Positions 1-9,541 of a stretch of 64,000 nt of DNA are shown here, piece after piece. This stretch comes from Parapedobacter sp051400755 (GTDB taxonomy: Bacteria; Bacteroidota; Bacteroidia; Sphingobacteriales; Sphingobacteriaceae): the NCBI RefSeq assembly GCF_051400755.1, contig NZ_JBLFFL010000001.1, positions 1,054,001-1,118,000 on the forward strand, read 5' to 3'. Position 1 is the first letter of the stretch; each line of letters begins with the position of its first letter. The notes below the pieces were generated by a model. The model was not told the origin of the DNA, made no database searches, and was given only the letters and a program-made list of their open reading frames with translations. The position numbers and the translations under genes were made by a program.

Positions 1-114
1 TAAGGCGCTGACATGCAGGTTTCATTTATATCACTAAGGGTCTACATGACAACGGGTCAAACTTAGCCAAAATGCGTGGTATTCTTGAAGTCCTGACAAA
101 TAAAAAATTCAAGC
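1..114. other. Left-edge intergenic region, possible start of a leftward gene
   Basis: No complete gene lies here. On the minus strand a TAAGTTTG box (58-65) resembles a Bacteroidota -7 element, but no good -33 TTTG is placed before it. Further left on the same strand an ATG at 25-23 opens a frame that stays open to the window edge (eight codons), so a leftward gene may begin here. That is too short to assign. Confidence 0.3.
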
Positions 115-801
115 TCACTCGCCCTTTTGGATTAGCCGGTTGATATCTTTCAGCTCGCCAAACAGCACCAGAATATCGCCCGCCATCAGTACCGTATCCG
201 ACTGCGCGATGCCGGTGGCTTCTTTCTTTATCGTTGTCTTACCCTTTACCAATGTTTCTGTCGCCCTGATCGTGGTGAGCACGATGACCTTGTATTTGTT
301 GGTCAGATTCGCTTGCCTCAGTGTCATTCCCACGTATGCGGTAGGCACCTTGGTTTCAATGATGCTATACTTCTCCGATATTTTGAACGAATCTACGATG
401 TCGATATTATCCAGCCGCATGGCCAGCCGATCGGCCGACTCCTCCTCGGGCATGATGTATTCATCGATATCCATGGCTTGCAGCACCGTCCGTTGCAAGT
501 CTGACACGATCCGGCCAATAATGCGTTTCACGGAAAGCTGTTTCAACAGTGCTGTGGTCAACAGCGAAGCGCCTTCATCTTCACCAATCGCCACCACCGC
601 CGCATGGGCATCCTTCAGCGGAAGCGAACTTACCGCATCGATGTCGGTGCTATCCATACACACCGTATGGGTGATCTTCTCCTTCAGCTGCTCCACTTTG
701 GACAGCTGGTTGTCCACGCCGATCACCTCGTGACCCAATTCCGTCAGCCGGATGGCCAACGATTTGCCAAAATTCCCCAAGCCTAACACAATGTATTTCA
801 T
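115..801 (-). CDS. trkA: Trk/Ktr potassium uptake regulatory subunit (TrkA family)
   Basis: Cytoplasmic nucleotide-binding gating subunit of a Trk/Ktr K+ uptake system. The 228 residues comprise an RCK-N Rossmann domain (about 1-120) that opens with MKYIVLGLGNFGKSLA, carrying the GxGxxG dinucleotide loop, and an RCK-C domain (about 135-228). One RCK pair is the size of KtrA rather than the double-length enterobacterial TrkA. It lies 14 bases downstream of the membrane subunit gene on the same strand, so the two are almost certainly co-transcribed. The K+ role is family knowledge; the operon is read from spacing. Confidence 0.93.
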   Translation of the reverse strand: MKYIVLGLGNFGKSLAIRLTELGHEVIGVDNQLSKVEQLKEKITHTVCMDSTDIDAVSSLPLKDAHAAVVAIGEDEGASLLTTALLKQLSVKRIIGRIVSDLQRTVLQAMDIDEYIMPEEESADRLAMRLDNIDIVDSFKISEKYSIIETKVPTAYVGMTLRQANLTNKYKVIVLTTIRATETLVKGKTTIKKEATGIAQSDTVLMAGDILVLFGELKDINRLIQKGE

Positions 802-815
802 AGTCTATCGCTGAT

Positions 816-2588
816 TTAAAACAATACCTTTTCCTCCGGATAAGAGAAATTTCTATTTTTCATGTTTTTGATTAACGCCACCAGCAAGGTCAGCATCCCC
901 ACACGGCCGATAAACATGGTGCAGGTAATGATGATCTTGCCGCCGTCACTGAGCTGGGGCGTGATACCCAAACTCAGTCCGCAGGTCGCATATGCCGAAA
1001 AGCATTCAAATGCGATATCCAGCAGCCCCTTGTCGCCATCAGTGATCGTAAGCGCAAAAACGGCTACACCCAAGACCAATAAGGATAACATAATGATGGC
1101 AAACGCTTTGCTGACTGTATCGGCCGAAATTCTCCGTTTAAAAATTTCCAGATCATCCTTACCCCTTGCTAAGCTGATGACATTGAGGAAGGCAATGGCA
1201 AAGGTGGTGGTCTTGATGCCTCCGCCAGTCGATCCCGGCGAGGCGCCGATCCACATGAGCAACATGGTGAGCATAATGGTGGGAAACGTAAACTCACGCA
1301 TATCCGCAATATTGAATCCGGCCGTTCTTGCGGACGTACCCGTAAAAAAAGCTGACACCAGCTTGCCCCACAGTCCCTGGTGCTCCGCAAGGGTATGATC
1401 ATACTCCAGCATGAAGGTCGCCAGCGAACCGCAAACAATCAATATACCGCTGACCCACGCGATCAATCGCGAATTGAAGCTGATGACCCAAGCCCGGTAG
1501 ACAAACGGACGGCCGTAAAAAACTCTTTTGACGACATTGATGATCCACCGTTTGATAAACGCGTAGGTATTCAATACGATCGAAAAACCCAGCCCACCCA
1601 TGATGAATAACATCGCCAGGATCAGCTGCAAATTGTAATTGAATCGGAGCGATAATAGACCTTCAGGCGCCGTGGAAAATCCTGCATTACAAAACGCGGA
1701 TATGGAATGGAACAGGGCGAAGAATAACCGTTCGCCGCTGGACCCGAAGTCGTTGGCATCCATGCTGAAATAAATCAGCACAGCACCCACCGCTTCAAAG
1801 AACAACGTGATGAATACGATTTTAAACAAGGTGGTGATCACCGAACCTACTTTATTGTGGCCGAGCATCTCGCTATACATCAATTGATTCTTGTACGAGA
1901 ACCCGCCCGAAAAGAAGTACCCGAAAAACCCCGTAAAGGTCATGATGCCCAGCCCGCCCACTTGGATAAGCACCAGCAGTACGGTGTGACCGAATCCGGT
2001 CAGCCGGACAGATACGTCCACGACCGAAAGTCCCGTTATGCACACCGCGCTTGTTGCCATAAACAACGCATCTACCACAGTCAACGGTTGTCCCGGTGTC
2101 GTCCGTGGCAGCATCAGCAGGAGCGTACCGATGAAAATAAGCCCCAGAAAACTGATCACGAAGAGGATGGTAGGGTTGAAATAGAAATTGTCAAAAAAGA
2201 GGCTGTTCTTGGACAGCTCGGTAAGAAATACCGCAAAGATCCCTAAATACAGCCATTCTTCCTGCAGCAGAAAAAACAACATGTCTGGTCCGACGAACCT
2301 TGCCAGCGCCACCACCAGAAAATACAGCATCAGGATTAGTCCGCCGTAATGACCCATCGCCACGCGCTTTGCTACCCAGATGGACAGTACGGTCCGCGAT
2401 ATGCTCAACACAAACAGTCCATAAAAGAGCCATTCGGTAATGACGGTAAATTGCCTGGCTGTCGCCTTATCGGTGTTGTATCCCAAATGGAAAAGCACGA
2501 CCAACGCGCAGGTCAGGCTCACGTAGAGCATGACGCGGTCTATTACTTTTTCCCGGTATTTGAAGATGTACTTGATATCACTCAGCAT
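816..2588 (-). CDS. trkH: Trk/Ktr potassium transporter membrane subunit (TrkH family)
   Basis: Inner-membrane K+-translocating subunit. All four pore loops with their selectivity-filter glycines can be seen: ITGLS near residue 185, NAGFS near 302, TAGFN near 423 and CGLSL near 537. The family motif GASPGSTGGGIKTTT is at 448-462. The 590 residues include about 130 extra N-terminal residues, several hydrophobic segments that come before the first pore repeat. It sits between a glutaminyl cyclase gene (10 bases upstream) and trkA (14 bases downstream). The family is certain; ion preference (K+ against Na+-coupled K+) cannot be read from sequence. Confidence 0.95.
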   Translation of the reverse strand: MLSDIKYIFKYREKVIDRVMLYVSLTCALVVLFHLGYNTDKATARQFTVITEWLFYGLFVLSISRTVLSIWVAKRVAMGHYGGLILMLYFLVVALARFVGPDMLFFLLQEEWLYLGIFAVFLTELSKNSLFFDNFYFNPTILFVISFLGLIFIGTLLLMLPRTTPGQPLTVVDALFMATSAVCITGLSVVDVSVRLTGFGHTVLLVLIQVGGLGIMTFTGFFGYFFSGGFSYKNQLMYSEMLGHNKVGSVITTLFKIVFITLFFEAVGAVLIYFSMDANDFGSSGERLFFALFHSISAFCNAGFSTAPEGLLSLRFNYNLQLILAMLFIMGGLGFSIVLNTYAFIKRWIINVVKRVFYGRPFVYRAWVISFNSRLIAWVSGILIVCGSLATFMLEYDHTLAEHQGLWGKLVSAFFTGTSARTAGFNIADMREFTFPTIMLTMLLMWIGASPGSTGGGIKTTTFAIAFLNVISLARGKDDLEIFKRRISADTVSKAFAIIMLSLLVLGVAVFALTITDGDKGLLDIAFECFSAYATCGLSLGITPQLSDGGKIIITCTMFIGRVGMLTLLVALIKNMKNRNFSYPEEKVLF

Positions 2589-2598
2589 GCCGGCCTTC

Positions 2599-3660
2599 TT
2601 AGCGTCCTACAAGCTCGATATGGTATAGCTTATTCCAGAGTTTGCCAGTGACAAATAGCCGATCGCCTTGCCGATCATAGGCAATACCGTTGAGTTCATT
2701 ATTGCTTTCCTGCTTGTCCGGGTGGATGCCAATGAGGTTGATTTCCCGTTCGATGGCGCCAGTCTTCGGGTCGATCACCACAATGATGTCCTTGGTATAC
2801 ACGTTGGCATATACCTTGCCGTCGATGTATTCCAGCTCATTGAGACTATCCATCGGCCCCTTGTCATTGTACACGTCGATGAACCCCTCTTCGGCATAGG
2901 TATCCCGATTGAGGAAATAAAGCTTGCTGCTGCCGTCTGACTTGATGAGCCGATTGCCGTCGTAGCACAGGCCCCATCCCTCCGGACTCTGGCCGTATGA
3001 AAACTCACCGATTTTCGCCAAGGTATTTTTATTGTATACAAACCCTAGTTTGTGATCACGCCAGTCCAATTGGATAATTTTGTTCCCTATAATGGTGAGT
3101 CCTTCACCGAAGTACTGTTCATCCAATTCGATCTGTTGTAGCACCTCGCCGCTTTGATAGTTGACCTTACGGAGCGTCGATTTGCCGTATTGGCCGGTGC
3201 TTTCATACCCGGTGCTTTCGTATAAGATGCCGCTTTCATCAAATTCCAGTCCTTGTGTATACGCCTTGGGGTCATGCGGATATTCGTTGACGACCTTAAA
3301 GCCATATCGTTGCGGTGCGGGTGGCACGACGACAATGTTGCTGTAGGCCACCTGCTCTTCGCCGCCATGATAGAGCTTCGCGCTGATCGTACGGTTGCCA
3401 AAGGCGCTCTTTTCCGTATCCAGGGAGACCGCCGCGCTGTCTGTCCGCCGGGCCAGTACTTCACCATCTACCGCATACACAACAGAATCAAACGATGACA
3501 CATCCGCCGGAAATACCAATTTCAGGGGGACGGACTCCCCGATATTAACGATCGTCCCAGCCTGCGGCGTAGCAAACCGGAATTTCGTTGCTTTCTTTTG
3601 CGTGTTGCATGATGCAATAAAGGCAAGCAGCACCGCAGGCAAGTAAATCCATCTATTCAT
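2599..3660 (-). CDS. Glutaminyl-peptide cyclotransferase, lipoprotein
   Basis: Plant-type beta-propeller glutamine cyclotransferase, which turns N-terminal Gln of exported proteins into pyroglutamate. The 353-residue product starts with a lipoprotein signal (hydrophobic stretch ending AFIASC, acylated Cys near residue 18), a short Ig-like region follows, and the propeller covers about residues 115-350 with the family core TQGLEFDESGILYESTGY. Envelope location fits its use on type IX or Sec exported proteins (inference). A TAAGTTTG box (3666-3673) ends five bases before the ATG, suggesting its own, nearly leaderless promoter ahead of trkH-trkA. Confidence 0.9.
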   Translation of the reverse strand: MNRWIYLPAVLLAFIASCNTQKKATKFRFATPQAGTIVNIGESVPLKLVFPADVSSFDSVVYAVDGEVLARRTDSAAVSLDTEKSAFGNRTISAKLYHGGEEQVAYSNIVVVPPAPQRYGFKVVNEYPHDPKAYTQGLEFDESGILYESTGYESTGQYGKSTLRKVNYQSGEVLQQIELDEQYFGEGLTIIGNKIIQLDWRDHKLGFVYNKNTLAKIGEFSYGQSPEGWGLCYDGNRLIKSDGSSKLYFLNRDTYAEEGFIDVYNDKGPMDSLNELEYIDGKVYANVYTKDIIVVIDPKTGAIEREINLIGIHPDKQESNNELNGIAYDRQGDRLFVTGKLWNKLYHIELVGR

Positions 3661-3665
3661 AGTTG

Positions 3666-3673
3666 CAAACTTA
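3666..3673 (-). promoter_or_regulatory. -7 box (TAAGTTTG) of the glutaminyl cyclase gene
   Basis: TAAGTTTG matches TAnnTTTG. Only five bases separate it from the ATG, so the transcript would start at or next to the start codon. No clear -33 TTTG is seen. Confidence 0.45.
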
Positions 3674-3693
3674 ATTATTTTTCTATCCCCCTA

Positions 3694-4059
3694 CTAATCC
3701 GGCCAAAAGGCATCCTTAATCAGTCTGGTATCGTGTACGCCGGTTTTTTCGGAATAGAGAATGGATACAATGTCAAACCGGATTTCGCCCCCGTACTTAT
3801 TCATCGCAATGTATTGGTTGGCCGCGCGGATCAGCCGGTCTTGTTTGACCTCGTCAACAAATTCATACGGCATGCCGTAGGCGTAGCCCGTGCGTGTCTT
3901 GACCTCCACAAAAACAAGTATGTCCCCTTCTTCAGCGATAATATCCACTTCAAGATTCTTGTGCCGCCAATTCTGATAGCGAATCCGATATCCACGCTGC
4001 CTCAATAGCTGTGCAGCGATATCCTCTCCACTGTTGCCTTTTTGTAGGTGGCTAAGCAT
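3694..4059 (-). CDS. yraN: YraN/UPF0102 family nuclease-like protein
   Basis: Small 121-residue protein of the UPF0102 family, with a PD-(D/E)xK nuclease-like fold: the core reads EVDIIAEEGDILVFVEVKTR, giving Asp, Glu and the ExK triad around residues 37-55. The biological substrate is not established for the family. Its ATG directly follows the dnaG stop codon (TAAATG), so it is translationally coupled to the primase gene. Confidence 0.9.
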   Translation of the reverse strand: MLSHLQKGNSGEDIAAQLLRQRGYRIRYQNWRHKNLEVDIIAEEGDILVFVEVKTRTGYAYGMPYEFVDEVKQDRLIRAANQYIAMNKYGGEIRFDIVSILYSEKTGVHDTRLIKDAFWPD

Positions 4060-5997
4060 TTATTTGACGACTATTGTTCCCAACTTTTCAGCGATTACTT
4101 TTGAAACATCTTTCAGTTTCTGGTAGTTAGCCAGTATCAATTCCATGTTGGCTCCATCGGTTTCGGTCTTCATTTCTTCCCTGATCCGGATGATCTGCTG
4201 CTCTACCTTCCTTTTTTTGATGCGATAAATGGCACTATACACCAGGTCTTCCAGCCGTTCGGATTCATGCGAAACGTATATTTTTCGTTTTTCATCGTTC
4301 CAATTCGGACTCAGGCTGTACTTGGTGGCCAACAAATCAACCGCCAGGTCCGAAATATGCCGGTCAGGGTGGGCTACAAATACGCGCTCATTCGGAAGCG
4401 CATTGCGGGCGATGTGATCCCGGTAGATGTTAATGATCGACAGGCAAGCCGCGTCTTCGAATGACAGATCATTAAGCCCGTTGAGCATCAGCGGCGCGAT
4501 GGGAATATCCGCATTGGTTTCCCACGTAGCGGGCATATGGCCGTAATGCAGCAGAATGCGGATAATCTCCCGTTCCTGCAGCACATCGGATGAGGTTCGC
4601 TCCACCGGATCTGCCGCCGTCGCAGAAGCGGCAGATTCCAACGTCTCCCCTGGCTGGGGTACGCGTTCAGGTTTATTGGCAGCTTTGCGGGACTGCGCGA
4701 TGCGGATTTTATTGAGCTCCGCAATCAAGATGCGCTCTTCGATATCCAGCAGGGCACTGCATTCGCGCACAAATACCGATGCTTTGATGGCATCGGGAAT
4801 CAAGGCGATGCTTTCGACCACATCATGGATGACCCCGGCGCGCTTCACCGGATCGTTTCCTGCATCCCGCAGCAGCACATGCGTTTTATAAAAAATAAAA
4901 TCTTGCTGATGTGCCGCGATATATTGCTTGAATGCCGTAGAGCCGAATCGTTGCACATACGAATCGGGGTCGTTTCCGTCCGGAAAAAGCAGCACCTTCA
5001 CGTTGAGCCCCTCTTGCAACAGCATATCCATGCCGCGCAACGACGCCTTGATACCGGCTTCGTCGCCATCGTAGAGAATGGTCACATTTTTGGTATACCG
5101 TGAGATGAGTCGTATCTGCCCGCTGGTAAGCGACGTCCCCGACGATGATACCACATGCTCCACCCCCGCTTGGTGCATGGAGATCACATCGGCATACCCT
5201 TCTACCAAATAGCAATTATCTGCATCAAGTATGGCCTTTTTTGCAAAATAAAGCCCATACAACACATCGGACTTGTGGTATACCTCGCTCTCTGGAGAGT
5301 TGACGTATTTCGGGGCTTTCTTATCGGTTTTGAGCGTGCGCCCACCGAAACCCAATATCCTGCCTGTCAGGTTGTGTATGGGAAACATCACCCGCCCCCG
5401 GAAGCGGTCGTACGCACTGCCGTCGTCTTTGCGGATGATCAGGCCCGTTGCTTCAAGAAATTCATCCCTATAACCCGCCGCCCGGGCCTGCTCATGCAGG
5501 GCCGTCCACGCCTCGGGCGAATATCCCAGCTCAAATTTCTGGATAATGTCCTCTCGGTACCCGCGTTCTTTGAAGTAATTAAGTCCAATGGTACGGCCCT
5601 CTTCGGTGTCCCAAAGCACCTCCCTGAAAAACTTGCCCGCCCAGTTGGTCACGATGAAAAGGCTTTCCCGTTTATCTTGCACGGCAAGCTGTTCTGGGGT
5701 CCGTTCGGTTTCCTCCACGTCGATGTGATACTTCCGGCCAAGGTACTTTAGGGCTTCGGGATAGCTATACTTCTCATGCTCCATCACGAACCGCACGGCA
5801 TCTCCTCCCGCCCCGCATCCGAAGCATTTGTAAATACCCCTGCTCACGGACACATTAAAAGACGGTGTCTTCTCATTGTGGAACGGGCACAAGCCAATAA
5901 GGGACGAACCGCGCTTCTTCAGGTCCACAAAATCGCCCACCACTTCTTCAATCCGCGCGGCATCCAATAGCTTATCAATCACCTCTTGCTTAATCAC
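4060..5997 (-). CDS. dnaG: DNA primase
   Basis: Makes RNA primers for replication. Domains in order: CHC2 zinc finger (C37, H40, C58, C61), catalytic core with TOPRIM motifs LVEGYAD (about 264-270, catalytic Glu) and DGDEAG (310-315), and a C-terminal DnaB-interaction region up to residue 645. Length is normal for the family. It is first in a minus-strand run with yraN. The start at 5997 (MIKQEVIDKLLDAARIEEVV) matches other primases. Confidence 0.97.
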   Translation of the reverse strand: MIKQEVIDKLLDAARIEEVVGDFVDLKKRGSSLIGLCPFHNEKTPSFNVSVSRGIYKCFGCGAGGDAVRFVMEHEKYSYPEALKYLGRKYHIDVEETERTPEQLAVQDKRESLFIVTNWAGKFFREVLWDTEEGRTIGLNYFKERGYREDIIQKFELGYSPEAWTALHEQARAAGYRDEFLEATGLIIRKDDGSAYDRFRGRVMFPIHNLTGRILGFGGRTLKTDKKAPKYVNSPESEVYHKSDVLYGLYFAKKAILDADNCYLVEGYADVISMHQAGVEHVVSSSGTSLTSGQIRLISRYTKNVTILYDGDEAGIKASLRGMDMLLQEGLNVKVLLFPDGNDPDSYVQRFGSTAFKQYIAAHQQDFIFYKTHVLLRDAGNDPVKRAGVIHDVVESIALIPDAIKASVFVRECSALLDIEERILIAELNKIRIAQSRKAANKPERVPQPGETLESAASATAADPVERTSSDVLQEREIIRILLHYGHMPATWETNADIPIAPLMLNGLNDLSFEDAACLSIINIYRDHIARNALPNERVFVAHPDRHISDLAVDLLATKYSLSPNWNDEKRKIYVSHESERLEDLVYSAIYRIKKRKVEQQIIRIREEMKTETDGANMELILANYQKLKDVSKVIAEKLGTIVVK

Positions 5998-6107
5998 TCG
6001 TGCTCCAATTTGAAAGGTAAAATTAGCGAATAAGGGATAAGTAACAAGGATATATTAAGTTTTCTTTATAAACTTCGCCAAACTCCGCTACCTATGAAGT
6101 TTTTTTT

Positions 6108-6115
6108 TATTTTTG
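6108..6115 (+). promoter_or_regulatory. Possible -7 box for ugd
   Basis: TATTTTTG fits TAnnTTTG and lies about 107 bases before the ugd ATG, but there is no good -33 element. The long leader would contain the 6161-6195 palindrome. Confidence 0.35.
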
Positions 6116-6160
6116 CCCCGCACACGTTTCGTTCATACACATATTTATCCACTCGTCACG

Positions 6161-6195
6161 AATGAAAGCTGCCTGCCGCAGGCAGACGAGCTTCA
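6161..6195. repeat. Palindromic REP-like hairpin CTGCCTGCCGCAGGCAG
   Basis: A near-perfect palindrome (CTGCCTGCCGCAGGCAG at 6169-6185) is flanked by a second imperfect arm pair (GAATGAAAGCT and AGCTTCATC), giving a long hairpin between the ugd promoter region and its ATG. From memory, similar GCCTGCC/GGCAGGC palindromes recur in Bacteroidota genomes. In the ugd mRNA it would form a stable 5'-leader hairpin. Confidence 0.6.
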
Positions 6196-6221
6196 TCGCC
6201 ATCTAAAGACAATTGAATCGA

Positions 6222-7601
6222 ATGAAAATTTCCAAAATTTGTTGCATCGGCGCGGGATACGTAGGAGGCCCTACGATGTCAGTTATCGCCCAGAAGTGCC
6301 CCCAGATCACCGTAACAATCGTAGACATCAATGAAAAGCGCATCGCCGCGTGGAATGATCCCGATCTGTCAAACCTTCCCGTATATGAGCCCGGACTTGC
6401 CGAAGTCGTCGGGGAGGCGCGCGGACGTAATCTTTTCTTTTCTACGGATGTAGACGGCGCCATTGCCGAGGCGGATATCATTTTCATATCCGTTAACACC
6501 CCCACCAAAACGTACGGCAAAGGAAAGGGCATGGCTGCCGATCTAAAGTATATTGAGCTCTGTGCCCGGCAGATTGCTGCCGCCGCCACCTCCGACAAGA
6601 TCATCGTCGAAAAATCTACCCTCCCGGTGCGTACCGCTGAGGCGCTCAAGAACATCCTCCACAACACGGGAAACGGGGTCAACTTCCACATCCTGTCTAA
6701 CCCCGAGTTTCTCGCAGAGGGTACCGCCATACAGGACCTGCATCATCCCGACCGCGTACTCATCGGAGGCGAAACCGAAGCAGCCGTACAAGCGTTGGTC
6801 GATGTTTATGCCACGTGGGTGCCGCGCGAGCGCATACTGACGACCAATCTTTGGTCATCCGAGCTCTCCAAACTCACCGCCAATGCCTTCCTGGCTCAAC
6901 GCGTGTCGTCCATCAATGCCATTTCCGAACTTTGTGAGCGCACGGGCGCCAACGTAGACGAGGTGTCCCGCGCCATCGGCACGGACAGCCGCATCGGCCC
7001 TAAGTTCCTCAAGGCGTCTGTAGGCTTCGGAGGCTCTTGTTTTCAGAAAGACATCCTGAACCTGGTATATATCGCACGCACCTATGGGCTGCAGGAAGTG
7101 GCCGACTATTGGGAGCAGGTCATCATCATGAATGATCATCAGAAACGCCGATTCGCGGATAACATTGTGCAAACCATGTACAACACCGTTTCGGGCAAAA
7201 AGATCGTTTTCCTGGGGTGGGCATTCAAAAAAGATACGAATGATACCCGTGAGTCGGCTGCTATTTACGTGGCTGATGCCTTACTGAATGAAGAGGCCAA
7301 CATCGTGGTATACGACCCCAAGGTTTCAGCGGAGCAGATCTATGCGGACCTCGATTATCTTGGTACACGCCGTCCAGAGGATAACCGGAGGCTGATCACG
7401 GTGGTGGAAGATCCCTACGAAGCGACCACCAATGCCCATGCCGTTGCCGTGCTCACCGAGTGGGATGAGTTCAAACAATATGATTGGCTGCGGATCAAAG
7501 ACAAGATGATGAAACCCGCATTTGTATTCGACGGAAGAAAGTTACTTGCCACGAATAACCTTGCGGCCGTCGGCTTTAAATATTACGCCATCGGCGAGTA
7601 A
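6222..7601 (+). CDS. ugd: UDP-glucose 6-dehydrogenase (eukaryote-like)
   Basis: Oxidises UDP-glucose to UDP-glucuronate with NAD+, feeding capsule and exopolysaccharide synthesis. The NAD loop is CIGAGYVGG (8-16); the catalytic Cys is C273 in VGFGGSCFQKD, the spacing and wording of animal UGDH rather than the short enterobacterial form. At 459 residues it is nearly full animal length. An upstream in-frame TTG at 6213 exists, but ATG at 6222 begins right at the Rossmann strand (MKISKICCIGAGYVGG) and is preferred. It is a lone gene convergent with the S41 protease; no glycosyltransferase cluster is nearby. Confidence 0.95.
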   Translation: MKISKICCIGAGYVGGPTMSVIAQKCPQITVTIVDINEKRIAAWNDPDLSNLPVYEPGLAEVVGEARGRNLFFSTDVDGAIAEADIIFISVNTPTKTYGKGKGMAADLKYIELCARQIAAAATSDKIIVEKSTLPVRTAEALKNILHNTGNGVNFHILSNPEFLAEGTAIQDLHHPDRVLIGGETEAAVQALVDVYATWVPRERILTTNLWSSELSKLTANAFLAQRVSSINAISELCERTGANVDEVSRAIGTDSRIGPKFLKASVGFGGSCFQKDILNLVYIARTYGLQEVADYWEQVIIMNDHQKRRFADNIVQTMYNTVSGKKIVFLGWAFKKDTNDTRESAAIYVADALLNEEANIVVYDPKVSAEQIYADLDYLGTRRPEDNRRLITVVEDPYEATTNAHAVAVLTEWDEFKQYDWLRIKDKMMKPAFVFDGRKLLATNNLAAVGFKYYAIGE

Positions 7602-7614
7602 TCCGCCATAGGGC

Positions 7615-9345
7615 CTAATCGGCCGTCTCGACCGACGCTAAAAGCGTCTCGGGACGGCCGATTGTTTTATATTTCCCTTCACCAGCAAGAATGCTGTAGT
7701 ATTCGGCAGCGGTGGTCAGTAAGCGCAGTGCACGCTGCAATTGAGGATCTCGTCTCAATGAAAAGGTCATCCTCCCATTTTTGTAGTAGTAACGGGATAT
7801 GATTTCCTCACTGACGGCCGCACGGATCTCGTCTTGATGATCGACCAGATCATGCTGCTTGTTGTGGTATAGCTTACGCTCCAGCGATTCGAGCTCCTGC
7901 AGGATTTCTACAGACTCCTCGTCTGCTTCGGCTTGCGCCTTCAGCTGTTTCACTAACGTTTCCGTTTCGGTGAAGTAATTGTAGTCTTTGCCTTCCAGAA
8001 ACTGGATAAAATCAGCATATTGCTCGTCACTCAGCGCAAACCGGTTTGCATCAGCGATACGTGTGTGTTTTTGTTTAAAGGCCGTTGCATAGTCGAACAC
8101 CAAATACCGATCCAACAGGGCCTTGGTGATCGGACTGGCAGGTGATGGTTCCATCGTGATGTCCGGGTAAATTCCGCTGCCATCGTATACGACCCTCCCG
8201 CTTTTGGTGTTGAAGGCATTGATCAACGAATCGGATACCGGGTGATATCCGCCCTGATCATCCCGGTGAACAAAATCCATCGCTTGTATACACCTGCCCG
8301 ATGGGGTATAATATTTCGCAATAGTCACCTTCACGAGGTTATTGTAAGGGACAGGGAACGTCTGCTGCACCAGCCCTTTACCAAAGCTCCTGCCGCCAAC
8401 GATCACTGCCCGGTCCAAATCTTGCATTGCACCGGCTACGATCTCCGCTGCAGAAGCCGAATACCCGTTGATGAGGACCACCAGTGGTAGCTCAGGTGCC
8501 AACGGGTTAGCCATCGTACGATAGCTGTGTTCCTTGGTCGAGTTCTTGCCGCGTTGGCTGACCACCAGTTCTCCCTGGGGCACGAATAGGTTGACAATCT
8601 TGACAGCCTCCTGCACAATGCCTCCGCCGTTATTGCGGAGGTCGAGTACCAAGCCGTTAAGTTTGCCGTTCTTTTGAAAATCCTGCAACGCATCCGCCAC
8701 TTCCTTTGCCGATTGCTCCAAAAATTTATCCAATTTAATATAGCCGATCCCGCCGCTCAATACTGTGGCATGGCTTACGTTGGGTTGCCGAATAATGGCC
8801 CGTGCGATCGTCAATTCCTTCATCTCCTCTTGCCCCGGTTTTCGCACGCCGAGCCGAATTTCGCTGTTGGCAGCCCCCCGCAATAGGTGACTGACCTCCT
8901 TGAGTGATTTATCCATAAGACCGATGCCGTCAATGCTGACCAGTTCGTCTCCGGTTTGCAATCCGGCTTCGTCAGCCGGTCGCCCGGGATGCAGTTCCGA
9001 CAGGTAGAAGTGACCATCCCGTTGCAAAATTCCCGCGCCTATCCCCCCGTATCGGGTATCGATGTACCGGAGCCTGTAATCCTCCACCTCGTTTTCCTGC
9101 ACATATTCGGTATACGGGTCCAGGCCACCCAGCATGGCGTCCACCGCTGTTTTTACCAGCCTGTTGGGATCTGTCTCGTCCACATAGTTGAGACTGATCT
9201 GCCGATACACCGCAGAAAAGATATCAAGATTTTTACTGATCAGGAATAAATCGTCTTTGACCGCAGCGAAGGCCGATAGCAACAGGATGATCACTGTGCC
9301 GATCGCCATGCCCGTTCTGCCTAGTTGGTGTTTGTAGCCGTTCAT
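7615..9345 (-). CDS. S41 family C-terminal processing peptidase (CtpA-like)
   Basis: Periplasmic serine protease of the tail-specific (CtpA/Prc) family, 576 residues from the chosen start. An N-terminal signal anchor (GMAIGTVIILLLSAFAAV) precedes a PDZ domain (about 95-180) and the catalytic core, with Ser in GYSASAAEIVAGAMQD (S298) and Lys in GRSFGKGLVQQTFP (K323), spaced 25 apart as in Prc. The C-terminal tail is charged and helical. The longer frame back to 9432 would add a non-signal stretch, so ATG at 9345 is taken as the start. Substrates are unknown. Confidence 0.93.
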   Translation of the reverse strand: MNGYKHQLGRTGMAIGTVIILLLSAFAAVKDDLFLISKNLDIFSAVYRQISLNYVDETDPNRLVKTAVDAMLGGLDPYTEYVQENEVEDYRLRYIDTRYGGIGAGILQRDGHFYLSELHPGRPADEAGLQTGDELVSIDGIGLMDKSLKEVSHLLRGAANSEIRLGVRKPGQEEMKELTIARAIIRQPNVSHATVLSGGIGYIKLDKFLEQSAKEVADALQDFQKNGKLNGLVLDLRNNGGGIVQEAVKIVNLFVPQGELVVSQRGKNSTKEHSYRTMANPLAPELPLVVLINGYSASAAEIVAGAMQDLDRAVIVGGRSFGKGLVQQTFPVPYNNLVKVTIAKYYTPSGRCIQAMDFVHRDDQGGYHPVSDSLINAFNTKSGRVVYDGSGIYPDITMEPSPASPITKALLDRYLVFDYATAFKQKHTRIADANRFALSDEQYADFIQFLEGKDYNYFTETETLVKQLKAQAEADEESVEILQELESLERKLYHNKQHDLVDHQDEIRAAVSEEIISRYYYKNGRMTFSLRRDPQLQRALRLLTTAAEYYSILAGEGKYKTIGRPETLLASVETAD

Positions 9346-9476
9346 TTGCGGTAGATAAAAGTCAAACAATCCATTAAAGTTAATACAATTTGCAGCAAAT
9401 GCCAAGTGCCTTCTTGCTGAAAACAAATGCACCTCGTCTGCGCGTGCATGTTTTGTGACATAGCTGGCTGTGTAAA

Positions 9477-9507
9477 TTGCATATCACAACAATTTTGTCT
9501 AAGTTTG
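9477..9507 (+). promoter_or_regulatory. Promoter of pdhA-pdhC
   Basis: TTG at 9477-9479, 20 bases, then TAAGTTTG at 9500-9507: a good Bacteroidota primary-sigma promoter. The start site would fall about 30 bases before the pdhA ATG. Confidence 0.65.
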
Positions 9508-9541
9508 CCTTCCAAAAATTGAGTATTTCTAAAACTTTGAA

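Noticed and set aside
140..733. 197-codon plus-strand frame opposite trkA
   Set aside because: Serine/methionine-rich shadow frame with no family features; the minus-strand RCK protein explains the sequence.
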